Origin: Lysobacterales bacterium
GTDB lineage: Bacteria > Pseudomonadota > Gammaproteobacteria > Xanthomonadales > S139-57
DNA: 5,863 nt
Direction of reading: 5' to 3'
Assembly: GCA_026993285.1 (NCBI GenBank)
Contig: JALWTZ010000230.1
Location: 1 to 5,863, forward strand
The number at the start of each line of letters is the position of its first letter. Within the stretch, counting starts at the first letter, position 1. Shown here piece by piece: positions 1-5,387 of this stretch. Under the pieces are notes generated by a model. That model was not told the DNA's origin and did not search any database. It worked only from the letters and a program-made list of their open reading frames with translations. The position numbers were made by a program, and so were the translations under genes.

Positions 1-458
1 AGGCGCATCATGCGGCCACCCCCCTTGGCCTGTTTGCCGACAATCCACTGGATGGTTTCGTCACCAAAGCGCAGGGCCAGCAGGGTACCTGCGCCCTGAT
101 CCGCACCCGGTTCGGCCAGGTTGAGCCTGGGCAGCCATTCGGCGCGTGCGGTTTTTTTCTCGACCTTGCGTGCTTCGGCCAGCTGCTGCAACAGTTGGCG
201 CAGCTTGTCGCTATCGGCCGGGTAATGGCTCTTTTCCACGACGGTCCAGCCACGTTCACCTTTTTCCAGATGGGTCTGGCTGTTGTGCTGGCGAATGTGT
301 ACGGCATCCAGATGCTCGGCGCGTGATGCCAGGTTCTCCAGCAAAGGCTGCGCATTTTCCGCATCCGACCGGGTATCCGGCTCATAGAGCCGGTTGGCGA
401 GAAACAGGCCCAGCATGGCTGCAAACAGGGCCAGAACCAGCTTGTGGCTTGTTTTCAT
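1..458 (-). CDS. DUF4340 domain protein, C-terminus cut by window edge
   Basis: The frame is open from an ATG at 458 to base 1, giving about 152 residues with no stop, so the C-terminal part lies outside the window. The protein starts MKTSHKLVLALF and has one N-terminal membrane anchor (about residues 6-22, ending LGLFLANRLYEP). A mixed alpha/beta region follows, containing GWTVVEKSHYPAD, KLRQLLQQLAEA, ALRFGDETIQWIVG and a final GGGRMMR. This order (W-x-V, then YPAD, then a leucine-rich helix, then a beta strand with VG) is what I know from DUF4340 proteins. They sit directly after GldG-like genes and probably face the periplasm. Its ATG overlaps the stop of the preceding gene as ATGA (458-455), implying translational coupling. 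The biochemical role is unknown; a part in the ABC complex is inferred from context. A 138-codon frame inside this region on the same strand (8-424) is out of frame and is not the gene. Confidence 0.85.
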   Translation of the reverse strand, partial: MKTSHKLVLALFAAMLGLFLANRLYEPDTRSDAENAQPLLENLASRAEHLDAVHIRQHNSQTHLEKGERGWTVVEKSHYPADSDKLRQLLQQLAEARKVEKKTARAEWLPRLNLAEPGADQGAGTLLALRFGDETIQWIVGKQAKGGGRMMR

Positions 459-2287
459 GCTTGTCTCCTCTTGCGTTGACGCCAGACCAGATAGAGGGCA
501 AAAGCGGTGATCAACAGTGGCATGCCGAAGATGTTGATGAATTTGATGCGGCTGCCCAGTTGTTCAATGCCCTGGTTCAGCTCATGCTGCACACTGCGCA
601 GCTGCTTGCGAATACGCAGCTTTTCCTGCTGGAACTTGCGCAAGGTCTCCTGCTGCTCCGGGCTGAGTAACAGTTGTTGATCACCGGTTTTCTGTTTTTG
701 CAGGGCGGTGAGTTTCTGCTCGGTTTCACGCAGTTGTTGTTGCAGCTGCTCTTCCGTATCCCGCAGGCGAGCCTCGGCTTCCCGTTGCAATTGTTGCACC
801 ACCAGGAAGGGACGGCGGCTGCTGGCATGGCCGCGAATGGAAATCAGATCGGTGCTGCCAGTCAGCTGATCAGCGAGATTGAACACCAGATCACCATTGT
901 CGGCAAAGGCGGAAACCAGTTGCTGGCCGAGAAAGGCCTGACGGCGTACCCAGAGCCGGTCGGTCAGCACATCAGTATCGGCTACCAGCACCACCACGGC
1001 ATTGTTGGCCGTTTTCTGCTCTCCTTCCGGCCAGGCCAGGGGCAGCTTGCCACTGAGGCGCACGGCCAGCGGGTAGCGTTCGCCGGTTGCACTGAAACCC
1101 TTGGCGAGGATGTCCGGGTTGGGCAGGAAGTTGAGCCGTGCCGCGTCAGTGGGCATGGCCAGCTCGGAACTCTGTGCCAGCAGGGTCTGTTCCACGCCTT
1201 CACTGGCATCCAGGCTGAAATAGCCGCTGGATGAGAGAATGACCTGATCCAGCTGGCTGGTGGCGGCATCCTCCTGGTTCAGGCCATCCCGCTGGATACC
1301 GATGATGCCCAGATGGCGCACCGGGCGGCCATCGGGCGCGGAGACCTGCAGGCCATAGGCGGCGTCCAGCAAGACCTTGCCGGTGTCGAAGTGCACGCCC
1401 CAGGCCTTGAACAGCGGAGCCAGGCTGGAGCTGCGGTCGGCACGGATGGCGGCCATGGGGTTGTTGGGATCCTGTCCGGCACTGTCCTGTTCGGCCAGTG
1501 GGTCCACAAAGGCCAGCAGGTGGCCGCCAGCGGCCAGATAGCGATCGATGGCCTTGAGGGTGTCTTCCGGCAGGTTTTTCGGGTGTACCAGTACCAGCAG
1601 GGCCAGTTCATCGGGGATTTCACTGCTGTTTTCAGCCAGCAGTTGCAGGTCGAAGAGTTGTTCCAGTTGCTGGTAGATGACCCAGGGCTGGCTCATCTGC
1701 CGGGTGGCGGGGTCGAAGCCCCCTTGCATCTTCAGGCTGCTGATCAGGCCCACTTTGGGCAGGTCCGGGTGCTGCAGGGTATAGATCAGCTTGCTCAGGT
1801 CGTATTCCAGCAGTTTTTCCTTGGCCGGATCGAAGAAGGGGATGGCCATCTGGTCGTCCAGGCTGTTGCTGCCGGCCAGACCAAAGTAGATTTCCTCGCC
1901 GCTGCGGCCCAGGGGCACCGGCCGGATACCGGCCGCCGCGGCTTCGTCCTCGGCCTCGGAGTAGGGTTCCGGGTCCACTTCCACAAGCAGCAGCTTGCCG
2001 TTGGCTTCTTCCTCGTAGGTATGCAGCAGTTCCCGTACCCGCTGGGCATAGCTGCGAATACCAGGCAGGTTGCGGCTGGCCTTGTCGGAGAAATAGAAGG
2101 TCAGCCGCAGCGGCTCATCGATCTGGCGCAGGATGTTGCGGGTGCCTTTGGTGAGGGTGTACTGCCGGTTTTCGGTAAGGTCCACTTTCCAGCCGGCCAG
2201 GATTTTCTGGTTGATGGCGGCCAGGGCCACGAAGGCCAGCACCAGGGCCAGCAGCAGTCCGGCGGTCCAGGTTTGTTGCTTGTTCAT
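455..2287 (-). CDS. GldG-like ABC transporter auxiliary protein
   Basis: This 610-residue protein resembles the GldG / ABC_transp_aux family (COG3225 type), the extracytoplasmic partner of an ABC-2 exporter. An N-terminal membrane helix (about 9-27) is followed by a large periplasmic region starting KVDLTENRQYTLTKGT (34-49), typical of the family. Family-like blocks follow: a strand-helix-strand with LLVLVHPKNLP and YLAAGGHLLAFVDP (230-263), VVVLVADTDVLTDRLWV (431-447), and N-G-D-L-V-F-N-L-A-D-Q-L with ISIRGHASSRRPF (464-494). Residues about 497-580 are a charged, Gln/Glu-rich coiled coil. A second membrane helix (583-602) ends in a basic tail RQRKRRQA, so both ends are membrane anchored. The start is firm: AGGAGG lies 7 bases before the ATG and overlaps the permease stop (TGAGGAGG). 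The stop overlaps the next start. Outside gliding bacteria the substrate is unknown, so gliding motility should not be assumed. Confidence 0.88.
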   Translation of the reverse strand: MNKQQTWTAGLLLALVLAFVALAAINQKILAGWKVDLTENRQYTLTKGTRNILRQIDEPLRLTFYFSDKASRNLPGIRSYAQRVRELLHTYEEEANGKLLLVEVDPEPYSEAEDEAAAAGIRPVPLGRSGEEIYFGLAGSNSLDDQMAIPFFDPAKEKLLEYDLSKLIYTLQHPDLPKVGLISSLKMQGGFDPATRQMSQPWVIYQQLEQLFDLQLLAENSSEIPDELALLVLVHPKNLPEDTLKAIDRYLAAGGHLLAFVDPLAEQDSAGQDPNNPMAAIRADRSSSLAPLFKAWGVHFDTGKVLLDAAYGLQVSAPDGRPVRHLGIIGIQRDGLNQEDAATSQLDQVILSSSGYFSLDASEGVEQTLLAQSSELAMPTDAARLNFLPNPDILAKGFSATGERYPLAVRLSGKLPLAWPEGEQKTANNAVVVLVADTDVLTDRLWVRRQAFLGQQLVSAFADNGDLVFNLADQLTGSTDLISIRGHASSRRPFLVVQQLQREAEARLRDTEEQLQQQLRETEQKLTALQKQKTGDQQLLLSPEQQETLRKFQQEKLRIRKQLRSVQHELNQGIEQLGSRIKFINIFGMPLLITAFALYLVWRQRKRRQA

Positions 2288-2299
2288 CTTCCGGCCTCC

Positions 2300-3034
2300 T
2301 CAGTCTGCTTTCTTCGCTTCGATGATCAGCTGGTTGGCATAGAGCCCCAGGCCGATGACCAGCAGGAAATAGACCACGTCCCGCAGCTCCACCACGCCCC
2401 GGCTGATGGACTGGAAATGGGTGAGGAAGCTCAGGGAGGCGATGGCGTCCACCAGCCCCTGGGGCAGCCAGCCCCGGAAGAAATCCAGCACCATGTCCAG
2501 GCCGGTAACCATCATTCCGAAGCAGGCCACCACGCTGAGAATGAAGGCGATGACCTGGTTGCGGGTCAGGGCCGAGAGGCTGCTGCCGATGGCCAGATAG
2601 GCCCCGGCCATGAGAAAGCTGCCCAGGTAGGCGGCGAGTATGACACCGTTGTCCGGGTCACCCAGGTAGTTGACGGTGATCCAGATGGGGAAGGTCAGTG
2701 CCAGGGCCAGGCCGGCAAACAGCCAGGCAGCCAGGAACTTGCCCAGGATGGCATCCTTCAGGGAAATGGGCAGGGTCAGCAGCAACTCCAGGGTGCCGCT
2801 TTTGCGTTCCTCGGCCCACAGGCGCATGGAGATGGCCGGGATCAGGAACAGATACAGCCAGGGATGGAACAGGAAAAAGGGCTGCAGGTCCGCCTGGCCA
2901 CGTTCATAGAAGCCGCCCAGGTAGAAGGTGAAGGCGGCACTGAGCATGAGGAAGATGACGATAAAGACATAGGCAACCGGGGTGGCAAAGTAACTGAGCA
3001 GTTCCCGGCGCATGACGGCTTTCATGGCTTGCAT
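2300..3034 (-). CDS. ABC-2 type transporter permease (GldF-like)
   Basis: This 244-residue integral membrane protein has about six hydrophobic segments (roughly 18-38, 55-73, 99-122, 131-152, 161-179, 218-236). Between the second and third lies the cytoplasmic block RLWAEERKSGTLELLLTLPI (71-90). I recognise this as the coupling region of ABC-2 permeases of the NosY/GldF type (COG1277), which contacts the ATPase. Its N-terminus, MKAVMRRELLSYFATPVAYV, is also characteristic. The ATG at 3034 overlaps the ATPase stop (TGATG), and GGGAGAG lies 8 bases upstream, so that start is favoured over the ATG three codons later. With one permease gene in the operon, a homodimer is the simplest assembly. The direction is probably export or membrane extraction, as for other ABC-2 systems; the cargo cannot be read from the sequence. 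Confidence 0.92.
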   Translation of the reverse strand: MQAMKAVMRRELLSYFATPVAYVFIVIFLMLSAAFTFYLGGFYERGQADLQPFFLFHPWLYLFLIPAISMRLWAEERKSGTLELLLTLPISLKDAILGKFLAAWLFAGLALALTFPIWITVNYLGDPDNGVILAAYLGSFLMAGAYLAIGSSLSALTRNQVIAFILSVVACFGMMVTGLDMVLDFFRGWLPQGLVDAIASLSFLTHFQSISRGVVELRDVVYFLLVIGLGLYANQLIIEAKKAD

Positions 3035-3954
3035 CAGTTGCGCTCTCCCATGGTGATGGCGCGGAAGACTTCATCCAGCCGTCCGCGTTCCAGTTGCAGG
3101 GATTGCACCGGCCATTGTTCCTTGTCTGCCAGTGCCTTGATATGGGGGAAGGGTGTTTCCTTCTCCCTGGGGAATGCCGTCAGACCGTCGGTATGGACTT
3201 CCACTTCCGCCACCATGGGCAGTTGGGCCAGCTTGTCGCGGTAGCGTTCGGGGTTTTCCAGACGCAGCGTGACGGCCAGGTGATAGCGCGAGCGCTGTTC
3301 CAGGGCTTCCGGTGTGTCATCTGCCAGCACCTTGCCACGGGCAATGATGACCGCGCGTGTGCACAGGGCTTCCACTTCCTCGAGAATGTGGGTGGAAATG
3401 AGAATGATGCGATCCTGGGCAATCTGCTGGATCAGCTCCCGGACTTCATGTTTCTGGTTGGGGTCCAGCCCGTCGGTGGGTTCGTCCAGCAGCAGGGCCT
3501 TCGGCTTGTGCAGGATGGCCTGTGCCAGCCCGACGCGCCGCTTGAAACCCTTGGAAAGCGTATCGATAGGCTGTCTCCAGACCTTGTCCAGATGCAGCTG
3601 CGCCACCACTTCATCGAGGGCCTGCTTGCGACTGGTGCCTTGCAGGCCGCGGATATCGGCAATGAAGTGGAGGAATTGTTCTGGCGTCATCTCGCCCCAG
3701 GCGGGCGCGCCTTCGGGCAGATAGCCCAGCATGCGGCGGGCGGCGAGTGAATCGTGCACCACATCCTTGCCAAACAGGCTGGCAGTACCGGATGTGGGAG
3801 TGAGAAAGCCGGAGAGCATTTTCATGGTGGTGGACTTGCCGGCACCGTTGGGCCCCAGCAGCCCAACCACTTCACCCGGCTCGATCTGCAAATTGAGATC
3901 GTCCACGGCCACGAAGTCTCCGTAACACTTGCGCAAGTGTTGCGTGACAATCAT
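3034..3954 (-). CDS. ABC transporter ATP-binding protein (GldA/CcmA-like)
   Basis: This 306-residue cytoplasmic ATPase powers the permease encoded next. Numbered from MIVTQHLRK, it shows Walker A GPNGAGKST (34-42), a signature LSKGFKRR (133-140), Walker B ALLLDEPT (153-160), D-loop GLDP (162-165) and the switch histidine in ISTHILEE (H189). The Q-loop position carries Glu (GYLPE, E81) rather than Gln, and the signature is LSKGF rather than LSGGQ. I recall both as common in drug- and gliding-type ABC-2 ATPases of COG1131. Residues after about 225 form an extra C-terminal domain of the kind seen in exporter ATPases. I chose the ATG at 3954 because GGGG sits 7 bases upstream. The in-frame ATG at 3993 would add 13 residues (MKPINSGKKRGYT), lacks a good ribosome site, and would place the AAAAAAAAGGGG stretch inside the gene. 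It is the first gene of the operon, divergent from the PilZ-like gene. Confidence 0.95.
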   Translation of the reverse strand: MIVTQHLRKCYGDFVAVDDLNLQIEPGEVVGLLGPNGAGKSTTMKMLSGFLTPTSGTASLFGKDVVHDSLAARRMLGYLPEGAPAWGEMTPEQFLHFIADIRGLQGTSRKQALDEVVAQLHLDKVWRQPIDTLSKGFKRRVGLAQAILHKPKALLLDEPTDGLDPNQKHEVRELIQQIAQDRIILISTHILEEVEALCTRAVIIARGKVLADDTPEALEQRSRYHLAVTLRLENPERYRDKLAQLPMVAEVEVHTDGLTAFPREKETPFPHIKALADKEQWPVQSLQLERGRLDEVFRAITMGERN

Positions 3955-3960
3955 GGTGTA

Positions 3961-3969
3961 TCCCCTTTT
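3961..3969 (-). promoter_or_regulatory. Ribosome binding site fixing the ATPase start
   Basis: On the minus strand AAAAGGGGA is followed by TACACC and the ATG at 3954. The GGGG core is 7 bases from that ATG, a normal spacing. No comparable purine block precedes the longer in-frame start at 3993, so this site favours the shorter protein. Confidence 0.65.
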
Positions 3970-4084
3970 TTTTCCTGAGTTGATGGGTTTCATTCAATGC
4001 TGCCATGAACAGACAAGCATCTATCGAACGGTTTCGACGGCATGCAACCGGCTGGTTAGAGGGCGATTGACTGAAAAGGTTCCA

Positions 4085-4114
4085 TTACCATTTTCAGGAA
4101 TGATTGTGTACAAT
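4085..4114 (+). promoter_or_regulatory. Putative sigma-70 promoter of the PilZ-like gene
   Basis: A good -10 box TACAAT (4109-4114) is preceded by TTACCA (4085-4090), a 4-of-6 match to the -35 consensus, with an 18-base spacer. Transcription would begin near 4121, giving a leader of about 28 bases before the ATG at 4149. The upstream in-frame ATG at 4104 would lie inside the promoter, which supports the shorter protein. Assignment is by eye only. Confidence 0.5.
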
Positions 4115-4136
4115 CTCAGGGGTTTGGAGCAGTCAT

Positions 4137-4140
4137 GAGG
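4137..4140 (+). promoter_or_regulatory. Ribosome binding site of the PilZ-like gene
   Basis: GAGG is followed by eight bases and then the ATG at 4149. It decides the start: the alternative ATG at 4104 has no purine-rich block at proper distance. Confidence 0.55.
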
Positions 4141-4148
4141 CGAAGGAA

Positions 4149-4490
4149 ATGAAGGAAGAAGCCCTGCATGGCATCCGCCCCAGGCGAGTGCCGGTGGATG
4201 GAAGCATTCAGATCATGCAAGGTGATCTGCTGGAGGTTGCGCGTGTTCGGGATTTGTCCGCAACAGGCCTGCGAGTGGAAATGCCCAAGAGCTGGCGTGG
4301 CAAGGAAGGCCCGAATTACATCCTCGATCTGTTTCTTGATGATGACAGACATATTCACATGAAAGCATCCCTGAAGCGGATTCTGGCCGACTCTCTGGGG
4401 TTCGAATATCAGGAAATTCCGGATGAAAGTCAGTCCGCGCTGTGGGAAATCCTCGGTGAAGCCGCTTTCGTCAAGGAGCGTTTTCGCTAG
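4149..4490 (+). CDS. PilZ domain-like protein
   Basis: This is a 113-residue soluble protein, about the size of a single PilZ domain, the family that typically binds cyclic di-GMP. The N-terminus reads HGIRPRRVPVDGSIQIM. The region aligns by eye with the arginine-rich start of PilZ domains followed by the first beta strand. The second motif D-x-S-x-x-G is intact as DLSATG (35-40), followed by LRVEMP, the usual next strand. Further strands (NYILDLFLDDD, HIHMKASLKRIL, SLGFEYQEI) and a C-terminal helix (ESQSALWEILGEAAFVKERF) complete the fold. The first motif is odd: arginines are at 10, 12 and 13, giving R-x-x-R rather than canonical R-x-x-x-R, so ligand binding is uncertain. It is divergent from the ABC operon and stands alone, with its own likely promoter. 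No signal peptide or membrane segment is visible. The PilZ assignment is good but not certain without a profile search. Confidence 0.75.
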   Translation: MKEEALHGIRPRRVPVDGSIQIMQGDLLEVARVRDLSATGLRVEMPKSWRGKEGPNYILDLFLDDDRHIHMKASLKRILADSLGFEYQEIPDESQSALWEILGEAAFVKERFR

Positions 4491-4535
4491 TGTTGAATCA
4501 CAGTACCGGAATCACGGGGCTGATTCCTATCCCAT

Positions 4536-4566
4536 AAAAAAGCCGGTGAAGCGGGCTTCACCGGCT
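4536..4566 (-). terminator. Intrinsic terminator of the porin gene
   Basis: A perfect 11-bp stem, AGCCGGTGAAG (4541-4551) and CTTCACCGGCT (4556-4566), encloses a 4-base loop. Read on the minus strand the hairpin is followed at once by six T (4541-4536), the classic Rho-independent layout. It starts about 25 bases after the porin stop. In the plus direction no T-run follows, so it is at best a weak stop for the PilZ-like gene that converges on it. Confidence 0.92.
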
Positions 4567-4591
4567 CAATCGGCTTGGGGGAATCGTCTGA

Positions 4592-5215
4592 TTACAGATC
4601 GAAACTGTAGCCCGCGCTGGCCACGATGGTCCAGTCATCACCACTGATGTCGGTATTGCTGAGCATCAGCGACCAGTCCAGATCTTTCCAGGTCTTGCCC
4701 AGAGCCACGTTATAGTCGATGTAATCACCACCGCCATTGAAGTCCGTGCTGCCGATGTGCAGGCTCAGGCTCAGATCTTCTTTCAGGTCGAAACTGGCGT
4801 TGCCTTCCAGATAGCCCCAGTCACCATTGGTTTCGTACCAGTACTTCACACCCACTGGTCCAACATCGATACCGGCATAGATTTCCGTGGCATCGAAATC
4901 GGTCAGGCTGGGGTAGATGTAGCGGATGGCCCCAATGTCATAGCTGATGGAGCCGGCCTCACCGGCAAAGCCCAGATAGATGTCATCTTCCACACCTGCA
5001 CCATTGCCCAGGGTGGACATCCAGGTACCAGCGTAGAAACCGCTGTCGTGTTCATAGTCGATACCGCCCTGGACAGCGGCGCCATCATTGGTTTGGGTGA
5101 CTCCACGGAACAGATAGTCACTGACGACATAAACATTGGCACTGGTGCCGGCCTGGGCCAGGGATGCAGCGCCCAGCAGTGCACCGGCCAGCAGATAACG
5201 GGTCTTGGTTTGCAT
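4592..5215 (-). CDS. TorF-family putative porin (Gcw_chp / TIGR02001)
   Basis: This 207-residue outer-membrane protein has a clear signal peptide: MQTKTRY, a hydrophobic core LLAGALLGAASLA and a signal peptidase I site AQA, with likely cleavage after residue 22. The mature protein starts with alternating strand patterns and the block NVYVVSDYLFRGVTQT (27-42), then QGGIDYEHDSGFYAGTWMS (49-67). I recognise these as hallmarks of the Gcw_chp/TorF putative porin family. Repeated short amphipathic strands (DIYLGFAGEAG, ISYDIGAIRYIYP, VGVKYWYETNGD, DWTIVASAGYSFDL) predict a beta barrel of about 185 residues. The mature protein is rich in Asp and Gly and poor in Lys, so it should be acidic. The start is firm: AGGAGG lies 7 bases before the ATG. 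The gene has a sigma-54 promoter with NtrC-like sites upstream and its own terminator, so it is probably a single-gene unit. The substrate of this family is not established; the promoter suggests nitrogen-linked use. Confidence 0.9.
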   Translation of the reverse strand: MQTKTRYLLAGALLGAASLAQAGTSANVYVVSDYLFRGVTQTNDGAAVQGGIDYEHDSGFYAGTWMSTLGNGAGVEDDIYLGFAGEAGSISYDIGAIRYIYPSLTDFDATEIYAGIDVGPVGVKYWYETNGDWGYLEGNASFDLKEDLSLSLHIGSTDFNGGGDYIDYNVALGKTWKDLDWSLMLSNTDISGDDWTIVASAGYSFDL

Positions 5216-5223
5216 GGTTTTTC

Positions 5224-5253
5224 CTCCTGTTTGAATGGATGCTCAAACAGGAG
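5224..5253. repeat. Perfect 11-bp inverted repeat over the porin ribosome site
   Basis: CTCCTGTTTGA (5224-5234) and TCAAACAGGAG (5243-5253) are exact reverse complements separated by 8 bases. The gene-proximal arm contains five of the six bases of the porin Shine-Dalgarno AGGAGG (5228-5223). The distal arm abuts the -12 GC of the sigma-54 promoter. It could be an RNA hairpin hiding the ribosome site in read-through transcripts, or a protein operator across the transcription start. Confidence 0.85.
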
Positions 5254-5268
5254 CAAAAGCCATGCCAA
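5252..5268 (-). promoter_or_regulatory. Sigma-54 (RpoN) -24/-12 promoter of the porin gene
   Basis: Minus strand 5268-5252 reads TTGGCATGGCTTTTGCT, which fits YTGGCACG-N4-TTGCW with one mismatch (T for C in the -24 block). The invariant GG (5266-5265) and GC (5254-5253) have the required spacing. Transcription should begin near 5241, leaving a leader of about 26 bases that holds the AGGAGG site. A sigma-54 promoter needs an ATP-driven enhancer-binding protein, and the NtrC-like sites upstream supply the obvious candidate. Confidence 0.87.
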
Positions 5269-5273
5269 GTAAA

Positions 5274-5286
5274 TTAGTCTTTGAAT
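5274..5286 (-). promoter_or_regulatory. Weak IHF-like site in AT-rich spacer
   Basis: Minus strand ATTCAAAGACTAA matches WATCAA-N4-TTR at 7 of 9 fixed positions and lies in an AT-rich stretch (about 5270-5296). It sits between the sigma-54 promoter and the NtrC-like sites, centred near -39. DNA bending here would fit sigma-54 activation, but the match is loose and may simply reflect base composition. Confidence 0.25.
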
Positions 5287-5330
5287 ACAAATAGTTACGC
5301 TTTCATGACGAGGCGTGGGCCGGCATGAAT

Positions 5331-5337
5331 TGGTGCA
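5331..5337. promoter_or_regulatory. NtrC half-site
   Basis: TGGTGCA is a perfect NtrC half-site, but the other half (5321-5327) is poor. If a full 17-base site is imposed, its centre is at 5329, about -88 from the predicted start and 32 bases from the centre of the stronger site. That is three helical turns, on the same face of the DNA. Two NtrC dimers could bind cooperatively. Confidence 0.5.
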
Positions 5338-5352
5338 GCTGTTTCAACAAGG

Positions 5353-5369
5353 TGCACCGAATTGGTGCG
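5353..5369. promoter_or_regulatory. NtrC-like enhancer site
   Basis: TGCACCGAATTGGTGCG matches the NtrC consensus TGCACCA-N3-TGGTGCA at 12 of 14 fixed positions. Its centre (5361) is about -120 from the predicted sigma-54 start, a normal enhancer position. The same bases could form an imperfect 8-bp hairpin shortly after the stop of the upstream gene, but no T-run follows it, so I favour the protein-binding reading. Confidence 0.72.
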
Positions 5370-5387
5370 CCTGGACAAGGAGCTGGC

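Noticed and set aside
8..424. 138-codon minus-strand frame at the left end
   Set aside because: It is out of frame with the DUF4340 gene on the same strand, which has a coupled ATGA start and family-like motifs. The 138-codon product is Trp/Pro/Arg-rich with no motif.
1313..3244. 643-codon open frame on the plus strand
   Set aside because: It lies antisense to the GldG-like and permease genes and into the ATPase gene. It has low-complexity Gln/Gly-rich composition, no recognisable motif, and no ribosome site I can see. GC-rich coding DNA often leaves such an antisense frame open.
3955..3993. 13-residue N-terminal extension of the ATPase (MKPINSGKKRGYT)
   Set aside because: No ribosome site precedes the ATG at 3993, whereas AAAAGGGGA is well placed for the ATG at 3954. 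ATPases of this class normally begin a few residues before the first beta strand.
4020..4047. Possible minus-strand sigma-70 promoter for the ABC operon (TTGCAT, 16 bases, GATAGA)
   Set aside because: Each box matches its consensus at only 3 of 6 positions. The operon must have a promoter in 3955-4148 or farther upstream, but I cannot support a specific one.
4024..4057. Short inverted repeats TCGAA/TTCGA and AACC/GGTT in the divergent gap
   Set aside because: Arms of 4-5 bases are expected by chance in a gap of about 190 bases, and they do not align with a promoter I trust.
4508..4527. 7-bp hairpin GGAATCA / TGATTCC after the PilZ-like gene
   Set aside because: The stem is real but no T-run follows in the plus direction, so it cannot be called an intrinsic terminator; it might be a minor mRNA 3' structure.
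4757..5272. 171-codon plus-strand frame opposite the porin gene
   Set aside because: It is a mirror of a well-supported porin gene, would begin inside it, and has no plausible ribosome site or recognised motif.
5349..5371. Terminator for the methionine-rich protein gene at the NtrC-like palindrome
   Set aside because: The hairpin is imperfect and followed by TTGTTGAAAC rather than a T-run. The fit to the NtrC consensus and spacing to the second site explain the symmetry better.
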